The position numbers and the translations under genes were made by a program. The notes under the pieces are model-generated. The model saw nothing but the letters and a program-made list of their open reading frames with translations. It was not told the DNA's origin and made no database searches. DNA of 7,098 nt from B8-G4 sp033720735 (GTDB taxonomy: Bacteria > Bacteroidota > Bacteroidia > Chitinophagales > Saprospiraceae), in NCBI GenBank assembly GCA_033720735.1, contig JAWWBX010000229.1, forward strand, positions 1 to 7,098. Direction: 5' to 3'. Within the stretch, counting starts at the first letter, position 1. Every line of letters begins with the position of its first letter. Below are positions 1-5,752 of this stretch, one piece after another.

Positions 1-58
1 CCTGGTGCAGGAAACAGAGCAACAGGGTGATCGTGGTGAGGAGTTTGAGGTGTTTCAT
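1..58 (-). CDS. Start of a secreted protein, cut by the window edge
   Basis: Only the first 19 codons are inside the window, beginning with an ATG at 58-56. They read MKHLKLLTTITLLLCFLHQ, a typical signal peptide: basic residues at positions 2-5, then a hydrophobic core from about 6 to 17. Cys15 is preceded by Leu, which is poor for a lipobox, so a signal peptidase I type leader is more likely than a lipoprotein. The start lies 15 bases after the stop of the 486-residue protein on the same strand, so the two are probably co-transcribed. The upstream bases are A-rich and hold no Shine-Dalgarno sequence. The mature protein cannot be seen, so its function is unknown. Confidence 0.6.
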   Translation of the reverse strand, partial: MKHLKLLTTITLLLCFLHQ

Positions 59-73
59 TGGGTTTATTTTCTG

Positions 74-1534
74 TCAATGTAAGAGGTTGATGCCGGTGCT
101 AAGTTGGAACGAGGAACCTGTCTTCGGAATGCCAAAGACGACTCCTTCTGTCTTGAAATCCGCGCCGATGCTCCATTCAAGGCGCTTGCTGATCGCCGTA
201 TCGTAGGTGCATTTCAAAGCGAATCCGCCTTGTCCGCGGTTATCAAAAAAGCGCTGATTTTCGGGCTGGATCCAGACATCAAGCCCCCCGGAAATGAACC
301 CTTTGTTGAGCGGATAACGGATCAATTCAGCACCGAGGCCGGGCCAGTAATTGTTCTGGTTGTTGTAGTTGTGGATCGTAAAGAACCAGTTGTACTTGCC
401 TTCCTGGACCATAAAGTTGACGTCGATGATGTAGCCAAACGAGGTGACGTTGTGCGATACATTGAAGTTGAAATAAAGCGGCCGGCCGTTGAACGGATTC
501 TTCGATTTGAACTTCCGGATGCCGAACATCTGCGGTGAGATCAGGTTGAGCAACACCAGGTTTTGCTGCTTGCCCAGGTAATCGATCATTTCCTGAGTGA
601 GGTCCTCGTTACCGATGTAGCGGTCGATGCCGTCGTAGTAGGGATGCGCACCCCCATTGGTGCCACGCTGGTCATACGGTTCGTCGGGCAGGAAGAGATC
701 GTACACCCACGGCGTCATTTCCACGCCGGAGATATCGCGTTCCTCGATGGTGGTTTCGTCAAAGTTGCGCTCGTCGATCTTCTGATCGTAGTCATCGTCC
801 TTGGATTCGCGCACCAGCCGGATCACGATGAAGGCATTGAACCACATCGGCACCAGATCCCGGTACAACGGGGTGTGATAGTAGAAGGCGTCCTTCTTCA
901 GGGCCAGCGTCATTTCCATTTGTGCCTCGTGCCCGGCGCCGCGGTTCCGGTTGAAGTCCGCGTAGTTGTCGGCCTTGAAGTCCACCATAGCCTGGTCCAG
1001 GACGTCGAACGTAGCCAGCCGCCGCGAGAAGAACGGTGCCGGCCGGTGGACCGAATTACAGAAGTTGCAGATCTTGTTGTACGACTCGTTCTCGCTGGAG
1101 ATCCCGTTGGCGCGCAGGATCGCCCGGTGCGCTTCCTGGTGCTGCCAGCCCAGTCCGGTCGGCAGGAAGGTATGCAGCACGTTGAAGCCCAGCGAGGCGC
1201 CGGCGGTGAGCACCTTGCCCCAGAGCGGATCGACCGGCTCCAGCCAGTTGGCGAGGCCCTTGTTGACGGTCTGGTGGATGTTCTTGGTGAGGTTGATCGA
1301 CTGCTGCCAGCTCGGGTAGTAGATGCCGTCCTTGAAATTGAGCGGCAGGTCCAGGATGGGAAAGCGCAACGCCCGGTCGTCGGGTGTCAGGGACGAAACG
1401 GGATCGGGCACCGTGTCCTGGTCGGCAGGCAAGGCCTGCATGCCAAACCCGCAAGAGATGAGCAAAATCGCAAATACGAGACGCAGCCACAGAAGGCGCG
1501 CCCGATCATTAGTGACGTTTGAAGGGATCCGCAT
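74..1534 (-). CDS. Exported protein with HQEAHR/CxxC motifs and barrel-like C-terminus, unknown function
   Basis: This protein of 486 residues is not one I can name. Residues 1-37 look like an export signal: arginines at 11, 13 and 18, then a hydrophobic core to about 30. Cleavage could follow ALPA (34-37), or Cys28 in LISC could be lipidated. The N-terminal half carries an HQEAHR motif at 132-137 behind a hydrophobic stretch (about 107-128), a C156-x-x-C159 pair with His163 nearby, and GHEAQ at 201-205. A second hydrophobic stretch lies near 226-240, followed by an acidic, lysine-bearing segment (243-266). From about 352 to the end, short alternating polar/hydrophobic strands with glycines and many aromatics suggest an outer-membrane beta-barrel. 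The His/Glu motifs could bind metal, but none is a classical HExxH. The ATG at 1534 is needed to keep the signal, and a promoter candidate lies just upstream. It probably sits in the outer membrane; its activity is unknown. Confidence 0.85.
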   Translation of the reverse strand: MRIPSNVTNDRARLLWLRLVFAILLISCGFGMQALPADQDTVPDPVSSLTPDDRALRFPILDLPLNFKDGIYYPSWQQSINLTKNIHQTVNKGLANWLEPVDPLWGKVLTAGASLGFNVLHTFLPTGLGWQHQEAHRAILRANGISSENESYNKICNFCNSVHRPAPFFSRRLATFDVLDQAMVDFKADNYADFNRNRGAGHEAQMEMTLALKKDAFYYHTPLYRDLVPMWFNAFIVIRLVRESKDDDYDQKIDERNFDETTIEERDISGVEMTPWVYDLFLPDEPYDQRGTNGGAHPYYDGIDRYIGNEDLTQEMIDYLGKQQNLVLLNLISPQMFGIRKFKSKNPFNGRPLYFNFNVSHNVTSFGYIIDVNFMVQEGKYNWFFTIHNYNNQNNYWPGLGAELIRYPLNKGFISGGLDVWIQPENQRFFDNRGQGGFALKCTYDTAISKRLEWSIGADFKTEGVVFGIPKTGSSFQLSTGINLLH

Positions 1535-1567
1535 GATCGAGTGGATTTTTCAGTGGACGTGAGATTT

Positions 1568-1600
1568 AAAAGTTACGACATATTCATGGATTGACGCAAA
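1568..1600 (-). promoter_or_regulatory. Bacteroidota-type promoter for the 486-residue protein gene
   Basis: On the minus strand TTTG (1600-1597) is followed after 21 bases by TAACTTTT (1575-1568). This matches the -33 TTTG / -7 TAnnTTTG promoter of Bacteroidota in all but the last base, with spacing at the long end of the accepted range. Transcription would start near 1560 and give a leader of roughly 25 bases before the ATG at 1534. The assignment rests on pattern matching only. Confidence 0.5.
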
Positions 1601-1618
1601 CAATTTGTTCTACAGGAA

Positions 1619-1634
1619 TGATCCGGTGATCCGG
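1619..1634. repeat. Perfect tandem repeat TGATCCGG x2
   Basis: Two identical 8-base units, TGATCCGG, stand directly next to each other. They lie about 20 to 35 bases upstream of the -33 box of the promoter candidate, roughly -58 to -73 from its expected start site. That is a usual place for an activator to bind, but a role as operator is only inferred. Confidence 0.45.
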
Positions 1635-1661
1635 CACCAGACCGTCCGATAGAAGTGTACC

Positions 1662-1685
1662 CGGCGGCTGGGCCTGTGACCGCCG
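1662..1685 (-). terminator. Weak hairpin after the 323-residue lipoprotein gene
   Basis: CGGCGG (1662-1667) and CCGCCG (1680-1685) form a 6-bp all-G/C stem with a 12-base loop, starting 9 bases after the stop codon at 1694. No T-run follows on the minus strand, so it is not a textbook intrinsic terminator. It may slow RNA polymerase or protect the 3' end. Confidence 0.3.
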
Positions 1686-1693
1686 TCAGTGCG

Positions 1694-2665
1694 TCACGGT
1701 GACCCGGACGACAGCGACCTGGCCGCCTCGGCTTTCTGCTTCTTGCTCTGCCAGGCTTCTGTGCCCAGCATCCCGTTGTCAGCGAGCATCTTGCGCAGGT
1801 CCTTTTCAGCGTTGACCGAGATGGCTTCCTGCTGGATGCGGTGGGTGAGTTCATTAAAGGTCTTTTCGTCGGGAATGTCGTTGATCTGGTGCGCCAGCAC
1901 GCGGGCCACCTTCTGGTATTTGCGTCGCTGATTCCAGATATAGGCAATGATGCCGAGCGCCAGCAGGGCGATCAGGATGAGCAACTCCTCGGCCTGTTTC
2001 TTGAAGAAGCTGAGCGGCTCCTTGGCGCCTTCGGTGATCTCCGGGATGCGCCGGGAGACGGTCATCAGCAGAGAGTCCACCAGGGTTTGCAGGCCAATTG
2101 TCAGCGAATCATTGAGGATATTCGAGGTCAGGTCAAGCGCGCCCTGGCGCGTCAGCACGCTGTCCAGGATGCCCGTCAGGCTGGCCTGCAACCGGTTGCC
2201 CAGGTTCTCATTGATGATACCCGCGATGAAGGCATTGATCTGCTGCTGGTTGGCCCGGCTGGTGGCGCTGCCGATCACCTGGTTGATGAGTTCCTCAAGG
2301 TTATTTCCGACCGAATTGAAGACCCCGTTCAAGGCCTGTTGCAGCGTGTCATTCTCGAGGTAGCCGATCAGGCTGTAGTAGAGCTTGTTGGTGACGGTAT
2401 CGATGTTGAGGTTGGGCAGCAGCTGTTCATTGAGTGAGGCATCGACGGCGGCGAGCACCTCGGTGACCAGGTCTTTCAGCTCGTTCTTGAGCGAGTCCTC
2501 CGCCAGGCCCTGGTTGACCCCGCCGATGACGTTGCGGCCGATATCGGAGGCGTTAGTGCTCACACCCTCCGAAAGCCCCGAGCCCAGGTTCTTCCCGAAT
2601 TTATAGCCGCAGGAGGAGATGAGTACGATGCTGAGGAGGAGCAGGAGTGGTTTCAAGGGTTGCAT
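1694..2665 (-). CDS. Predicted lipoprotein with amphipathic helices and an internal membrane segment
   Basis: This 323-residue protein has no family I recognise. Residues 1-18 form a lipoprotein signal peptide with the lipobox ISSC, so Cys19 should be lipidated. Residues 40-210 are rich in Leu, Asn, Asp, Ser and Gln with regularly spaced hydrophobic residues, as in long amphipathic helices; variants of DSL recur (for example at 57-59, 186-188 and 197-199). Residues 227-244 are strongly hydrophobic (EELLILIALLALGIIAYIW) and are followed by NQRRKYQK, a positive stop-transfer patch. The last 75 residues are charged and helical. With a lipidated periplasmic N-terminus and a positive flank after the membrane segment, the C-terminus should be cytoplasmic, which points to the inner membrane. 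The ATG at 2665 starts directly at the signal peptide. No Shine-Dalgarno sequence is visible. A role in the envelope is the most that can be said. Confidence 0.85.
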   Translation of the reverse strand: MQPLKPLLLLLSIVLISSCGYKFGKNLGSGLSEGVSTNASDIGRNVIGGVNQGLAEDSLKNELKDLVTEVLAAVDASLNEQLLPNLNIDTVTNKLYYSLIGYLENDTLQQALNGVFNSVGNNLEELINQVIGSATSRANQQQINAFIAGIINENLGNRLQASLTGILDSVLTRQGALDLTSNILNDSLTIGLQTLVDSLLMTVSRRIPEITEGAKEPLSFFKKQAEELLILIALLALGIIAYIWNQRRKYQKVARVLAHQINDIPDEKTFNELTHRIQQEAISVNAEKDLRKMLADNGMLGTEAWQSKKQKAEAARSLSSGSP

Positions 2666-2694
2666 AGTGAGGTCGTTTGAGGACAGTGAAATCG

Positions 2695-2714
2695 ATCCCT
2701 CTCAAGTTAGGGAT
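2695..2714. promoter_or_regulatory. Dyad upstream of the lipoprotein gene
   Basis: ATCCCT (2695-2700) and AGGGAT (2709-2714) are perfect inverted copies around an 8-base spacer. The dyad sits 30 bases before the ATG of the 323-residue lipoprotein. It could be an operator or a leader hairpin. I see no convincing -7 box nearby. Confidence 0.3.
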
Positions 2715-2785
2715 TAATCGGACGCCCCGGGCCAGGCACGCCTGTCGTTAGTATGTCGGGAAGGATGGTTGTAACCGCTGAGGGG

Positions 2786-2876
2786 TTGGCAGTTGGCAAG
2801 TGGCAAGTGGCAATGAAGAATGGAATTCAACATTAAACATTGAACTCGAAACCCGAAACCAACAATGCGAATTCTT
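2786..2876. repeat. Degenerate heptanucleotide repeat array
   Basis: From 2786 the sequence falls into 13 consecutive 7-base units: TTGGCAG, TTGGCAA, GTGGCAA, GTGGCAA, TGAAGAA, TGGAATT, CAACATT, AAACATT, GAACTCG, AAACCCG, AAACCAA, CAATGCG, AATTCTT. Neighbouring units resemble each other and the motif drifts along the array, while the period of 7 holds. The array ends exactly at the stop codon of the 70-residue membrane protein. GAAGAAT (2815-2821) and ATTCTTC (2871-2877) are also inverted copies. The pattern recalls the short tandemly repeated repetitive (STRR) heptamers of cyanobacteria, but the unit is different and I cannot assign it to a named family. Confidence 0.65.
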
Positions 2877-3088
2877 CAATCTCCGTGGTTGCCATTGATC
2901 CCGGCCCTGCGTTCCAGCCAGGGCAGGACGGTGTAGAGCCACAAGCCGATCACGCCGGCAAGAATGCTGATAAGACCGAGGATCCAGAATTTGGCTTTGA
3001 AAAACAGGCCGTCGGTGGCCAAGTAGATGATCTCGCACACAAACCCGAAGGCGATCAGCGCGAGGGAGAACAGAGTGGATTTTTTCAT
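2876..3088 (-). CDS. Small protein with two membrane segments, unknown function
   Basis: A 70-residue protein that I do not recognise. It begins MKKSTLF, with a first membrane helix at about 5-25, a short loop DGLFFKAK (26-33) and a second helix at about 34-57. The tail is hydrophilic (LERRAGINGNHGD). Lysines at the N-terminus and arginines after helix 2 predict both ends in the cytoplasm. The frame stays open upstream to an ATG at 3208, but the extra 40 residues look like translated non-coding sequence. The ATG at 3088, directly before the basic residues and the helix, is the better start. The gene stands alone, with over 400 bases upstream and 210 downstream to the next genes. Its function is unknown. 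Confidence 0.65.
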   Translation of the reverse strand: MKKSTLFSLALIAFGFVCEIIYLATDGLFFKAKFWILGLISILAGVIGLWLYTVLPWLERRAGINGNHGD

Positions 3089-3204
3089 GGCCGTCCGTTT
3101 AAGTGCCCGGTGCCGACAGGGTGTATATAAAAGACGCAAAAACAGGGCGATAAGTTCACGGATGTCTGTGGAGACAATGAACGATCCGGGCACTGGCGGC
3201 AGCC

Positions 3205-3253
3205 GCACGGCCTGTCGATTCAGCCGTGCAATAACGGCAGGTGAGAAGACCTG
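3205..3253. other. Cluster of small inverted repeats upstream of the 70-residue protein
   Basis: GCACGGC (3205-3211) and GCCGTGC (3223-3229) form a 7-bp stem with an 11-base loop. CAGGT (3238-3242) and ACCTG (3249-3253) form a second, 5-bp stem. Neither is followed by a T-run on either strand. They lie between the terminator of the upstream unit and the small membrane-protein gene and could be operators or part of a structured leader. Their role is unknown. Confidence 0.3.
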
Positions 3254-3267
3254 TGCACTGGGGCCCT

Positions 3268-3300
3268 AAAAAAGCCCGACCTGGGCAACGCCGGACGGGC
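3268..3300 (-). terminator. Rho-independent terminator
   Basis: On the minus strand GCCCG (3300-3296) pairs with CGGGC (3278-3274). A T-T mismatch and two further G-C pairs extend the stem inward, and TTTTTT follows at 3273-3268. This is a classical intrinsic terminator. It lies 236 bases after the stop codon of the aminotransferase gene, so it most likely ends that transcript. Confidence 0.75.
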
Positions 3301-3506
3301 AACGGAACGGGAAAGCACCATACAACCTTTTCAGCGCTTTCAATATATGTGAGAGGTTAGGCAGGTGTCTGCGGCGAAGATGGGGGGCTTGCGGGCCAAT
3401 TGCCAAACATGGGGCGCAACGAAATGGGTAAAAGATTGTAAAGGGGGATTGAGTGAGGCCCGGCCAAATTCATGGCAGATTCCTTTCATTGTCAAAGACG
3501 AATCCC
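3301..3506. other. Gene-free stretch before the terminator
   Basis: About 200 bases between the hairpin at the aminotransferase stop and the intrinsic terminator. A minus-strand frame of 49 residues (3489-3340) is open, but it has no start signal, its composition is not protein-like, and I see no domain in it. GAAAGC (3311-3316) and GCTTTC (3336-3341) are inverted copies. The stretch could be a long 3' untranslated region, a small RNA ending at the terminator, or an intergenic repeat. I see no firm evidence for any of these. Confidence 0.4.
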
Positions 3507-3537
3507 AGGGTTCAGTTTTCGCAAAACCATGAACCCT
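3507..3537 (-). other. Strong hairpin overlapping the aminotransferase stop codon
   Basis: AGGGTTCA (3507-3514) pairs with TGAACCCT (3530-3537), and GTTTT (3515-3519) pairs with AAAAC (3523-3527). This gives 13 base pairs with a CGC loop and a 2-base bulge. The last base of the stem is the first base of the TAA stop read on the plus strand. No T-run follows, so it is more likely a 3'-end stabiliser or a weak terminator than a classical one. Confidence 0.5.
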
Positions 3538-4379
3538 TAGTGCTCCCGCAAGTACCCTTGCACCCACGCCTCAAACCGCCGCATCAGATCCTTCGTCACC
3601 GGACCTGCTTTTCCGTTGCCAACCACCAGGTCATCGATCTGGCGCACCGGCATGACGCCCTTGGTGGTACTGGTGATGAAGGCTTCGTGCATGTCCGGGA
3701 GCTCATCAAGGTGGACCGGCCGCAGGTCTACCACATACTCCTGGTGGGCCAGCTCCAGGACTTGCTTGCGGGTGACCCCCTTGAGCATCCCGTGCTTGGG
3801 GGTGATGATGGTATCGTCCGCGTCGACAAAGAAGATATTGGAGCGTGAGCATTCGGCGAGATTGCCCTGCCAGTGGTAGAGCACTTCGACCGCGCCAGCC
3901 TCCTGCATGCGTTTCTTGTACTGGATCGACTGGATGTAGATGGTCGTCTTGACCGATGGCATATCACGCATGTACGGTGTCGAGATCACCCTGGCGCCTG
4001 CGGAGTAGAGTGATTCGTCATATTGCGGCAGGGTGTGCAGCATCATGTAGATGTTGGGTCGGGTGGGGGTATAGCCGTCCTCGGCGTATCCTCCGGTGAC
4101 CACCACGCGCATCCCGGCGTCGACCGCCTGGTTCTTTGCCACGAGAGCACGGCACATGCCGTCGATCTCCCCTTTATCCCACGGCAATGCCAGGTCCATC
4201 ACCTCGGCGGAATACCAAAGCCGATCGATGTGATCTTCAATAAATAAAGGCTTGCCTTCCAGCACACGGAAGAAATCAAAAATGCTGTAGCTGCGCAGCA
4301 ATCCCAGGTCGTTGAGCGGGATCCTGGCGTCGTCCCGGGGGAAGATCTCCCCGTTGATCAGCTGATAGTTGAAGGACAT
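3537..4379 (-). CDS. Class IV (fold-type IV) PLP aminotransferase
   Basis: A cytoplasmic pyridoxal-phosphate enzyme of the family that holds branched-chain aminotransferase (IlvE), D-amino-acid aminotransferase and aminodeoxychorismate lyase (PabC). It has 280 residues, normal for the family. Lys144 in PSVKTTIY is the expected Schiff-base lysine. GNLAECSRSNIFFV (172-185) matches the conserved G-x-x-x-E-x-x-x-x-N-x-F stretch, with Glu176 near the pyridine nitrogen. KGVTR (200-204) and STTKGVMPV (237-245) match the phosphate-binding segments. IEDHIDRL (47-54) is the usual N-terminal motif. At 34-38 the sequence is FDFFR, where many branched-chain enzymes have FEGxR, so I do not assign a substrate and give no gene symbol. 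I associate this form (LLRSYSIFDFFRV) with Bacteroidota, from memory. The gene stands alone, 197 bases after galK, and has no visible Shine-Dalgarno sequence. Confidence 0.93.
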   Translation of the reverse strand: MSFNYQLINGEIFPRDDARIPLNDLGLLRSYSIFDFFRVLEGKPLFIEDHIDRLWYSAEVMDLALPWDKGEIDGMCRALVAKNQAVDAGMRVVVTGGYAEDGYTPTRPNIYMMLHTLPQYDESLYSAGARVISTPYMRDMPSVKTTIYIQSIQYKKRMQEAGAVEVLYHWQGNLAECSRSNIFFVDADDTIITPKHGMLKGVTRKQVLELAHQEYVVDLRPVHLDELPDMHEAFITSTTKGVMPVRQIDDLVVGNGKAGPVTKDLMRRFEAWVQGYLREH

Positions 4380-4442
4380 GGGCGTGTGTCGTTATAGAAG
4401 TAGAGCATGAATGTCCTTAGTAGGAGGAGTCCCCATCCCAAC

Positions 4443-4560
4443 GGACCTCCCCTGAGTATCATATAACCTGTTAAATCTATGCATCATTCCCCTCCTTGGC
4501 TGCCAAGGAGGGGGCAAGTTATCAGAATTTGAGAAGTTAGCGATTGGCTGGGGGAGGTTC
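4443..4560. repeat. Nested palindromic intergenic element, MITE-like
   Basis: A perfect 12-bp inverted repeat, CCCCTCCTTGGC (4489-4500) and GCCAAGGAGGGG (4502-4513), has a single base between its arms. A second pair, ACCTCCCC (4445-4452) and GGGGAGGT (4551-4558), is centred on nearly the same point. The whole fills most of the space between galK and the aminotransferase gene. Symmetric outer arms around a strong central hairpin, with no coding content, suggest a miniature mobile element or a repetitive intergenic palindrome. Copy number cannot be judged from one window. Confidence 0.5.
4489..4513 (-). terminator. Hairpin downstream of galK, possible terminator without T-run
   Basis: The central 12-bp G/C-rich stem begins 63 bases after the galK stop. 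Minus-strand transcripts from the pepP-galK unit would fold it. The bases after it (AATGATGCAT) are not a T-run, so intrinsic termination is doubtful. A role in 3'-end protection is equally possible. Confidence 0.35.
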
Positions 4561-4576
4561 CACATTGAGGGCTTGT

Positions 4577-5752
4577 CTACCGCACCACCACACGCGCTCC
4601 ATCGGCCAGTCGCACCTGTATAAAGGTGGGCGCTAATCCGAATCTCTCGCGGTAGGCCGAGATCACTTGTTCCTGGAAAGCTTCGTCGGGTGGCCGCTGA
4701 GCGAGGCATAGTACACAGCCACCAAACCCGCCGCCCATCATGCGGGCGCCGTGGATCCATGATTGCGCATTGGTCAGTTGCGCAAGGGAATCGAGTTCAG
4801 GACAACTCACTTCATATTGTGTCTGCAGCCCGTCATGGCTTTCTTGCAGCAGTCGGCCAATGGCCTCCCAATTCTGCTGTCCCAGGAAGGCGATCGTCTG
4901 CAGTACCCGGCGGTTCTCCGCCAGCACAAAGCGCACCCGCCTGGTAAGCACCGGACCCAGTGTTTCTGACAGCTGATCCACTTGCTGCTCGTCCACATCG
5001 CGCAGGCTTTCCACTGGATGGTGCTGTGCAATGATCTCCACGGCCTGCCGGCATTCGTCGGCCCGCGTGTTGTAGTCGGTCTCGGTCAGGTTGTGCTTGA
5101 CGTTGGTATTGATCAGAAAGAGTGTCATGTCTTCCGTGGCAAACGGAATCTGCTCAAAGGAGCGGTCGCGACAATCGAGGAGCAACAGATGCCCGGCCTT
5201 ACCCAGCATACACGCATGCTGATCCATAATGCCACCCTGCAAACCGACAAACTCCCGCTCCACCTGGTGGGCCATCCAGGCGATGTCTGCCCTTTCCAGA
5301 GAGAGCCCCAACATCTGTTGCAGTCCGAACAACATCCCGCAGGTGAGTGCGGACGACGAACTGAGTCCGGCGCCTTCCGGCAGGTCGGCAGAGAACACGG
5401 CATTGACGAGGGGAGGGTTGGGAAGCTGCCGTCCGATGGCCAGCCAGGCACCGAGCAGGTAGTCGGTCCAGTCGCCGCGCTGCTGGGTCACACCCGCTCC
5501 CGACAGCACCACCTCCTGCCGTTTGTCCATCGCGATCCAGGTATGCCGGTTCTGCACATTCGGACCCAGCGCAAAACAGACCCCGTATTGCACCGCCCCC
5601 GGCAGGACGTAGCCCAGGTTGTAGTCGGTATGCTCACCGATCAGGTTGATCCGGCCCGGAGCCATGATGATGATTTCCGGCTCGCTGTCGAAGCGGTTGA
5701 GGTAGGCCCGCCTGACCTTCCTGGCGAGTGGCGGGAGTGGTGACCCGGTCAT
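4577..5752 (-). CDS. galK: Galactokinase
   Basis: Galactokinase transfers phosphate from ATP to galactose to give galactose-1-phosphate, the first committed step of the Leloir pathway in the cytoplasm. The protein has 391 residues, close to the 382 of the E. coli enzyme. All three GHMP-kinase regions are present: the galactokinase signature GRINLIGEHTDY (33-44), with Arg34 and the sugar-binding Glu40, His41 and Asp43; the ATP-binding loop PEGAGLSSSSAL (125-136); and motif 3, ARMMGGGFGGC (336-346). Asp177 in GGIMDQHAC is the expected catalytic base. The ATG at 5752 overlaps the stop of the aminopeptidase gene (ATGA), and the protein begins only about 28 residues before the signature, as usual, so the start is well supported. 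No galT, galE, galM or galactose transporter is in the window. Nothing suggests loss of function. Confidence 0.97.
   Translation of the reverse strand: MTGSPLPPLARKVRRAYLNRFDSEPEIIIMAPGRINLIGEHTDYNLGYVLPGAVQYGVCFALGPNVQNRHTWIAMDKRQEVVLSGAGVTQQRGDWTDYLLGAWLAIGRQLPNPPLVNAVFSADLPEGAGLSSSSALTCGMLFGLQQMLGLSLERADIAWMAHQVEREFVGLQGGIMDQHACMLGKAGHLLLLDCRDRSFEQIPFATEDMTLFLINTNVKHNLTETDYNTRADECRQAVEIIAQHHPVESLRDVDEQQVDQLSETLGPVLTRRVRFVLAENRRVLQTIAFLGQQNWEAIGRLLQESHDGLQTQYEVSCPELDSLAQLTNAQSWIHGARMMGGGFGGCVLCLAQRPPDEAFQEQVISAYRERFGLAPTFIQVRLADGARVVVR

Noticed and set aside
563..1522. Plus-strand open frame of 319 residues
   Set aside because: It lies antisense to the 486-residue protein gene, is rich in Val, Arg, His and Gln as expected of a codon mirror, and shows no domain or start signal.
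1841..2437. Plus-strand open frame of 198 residues
   Set aside because: It is antisense to the lipoprotein gene, which has a clear signal peptide and membrane segment; the plus-strand frame has neither.
2733..2744. CAGGC/GCCTG inverted repeat as terminator of the small membrane-protein gene
   Set aside because: The stem is 5 bp with a 2-base loop and no T-run on either side.
2786..2876. CRISPR array
   Set aside because: The units are 7 bases long and contiguous, without spacers, and no cas gene is near.
3089..3208. N-terminal extension of the small membrane protein to the ATG at 3208
   Set aside because: The 40 extra residues are not protein-like, and the start at 3088 gives the usual MKK plus hydrophobic helix.
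3340..3567. Minus-strand frame of 75 residues running out of the aminotransferase end
   Set aside because: Its first part is an alternative frame of the aminotransferase and its last part covers a gene-free stretch. No start signal, domain or membrane segment supports it.
4472..4506. Possible promoter TAGATTTA for the aminotransferase gene inside the palindromic element
   Set aside because: The -7-like box matches, but the nearest TTG is about 23-24 bases away, inside the hairpin, which is too far for a confident call.
4982..5743. Plus-strand open frame of 253 residues
   Set aside because: It is the antisense shadow of galactokinase, whose motifs are complete on the other strand.
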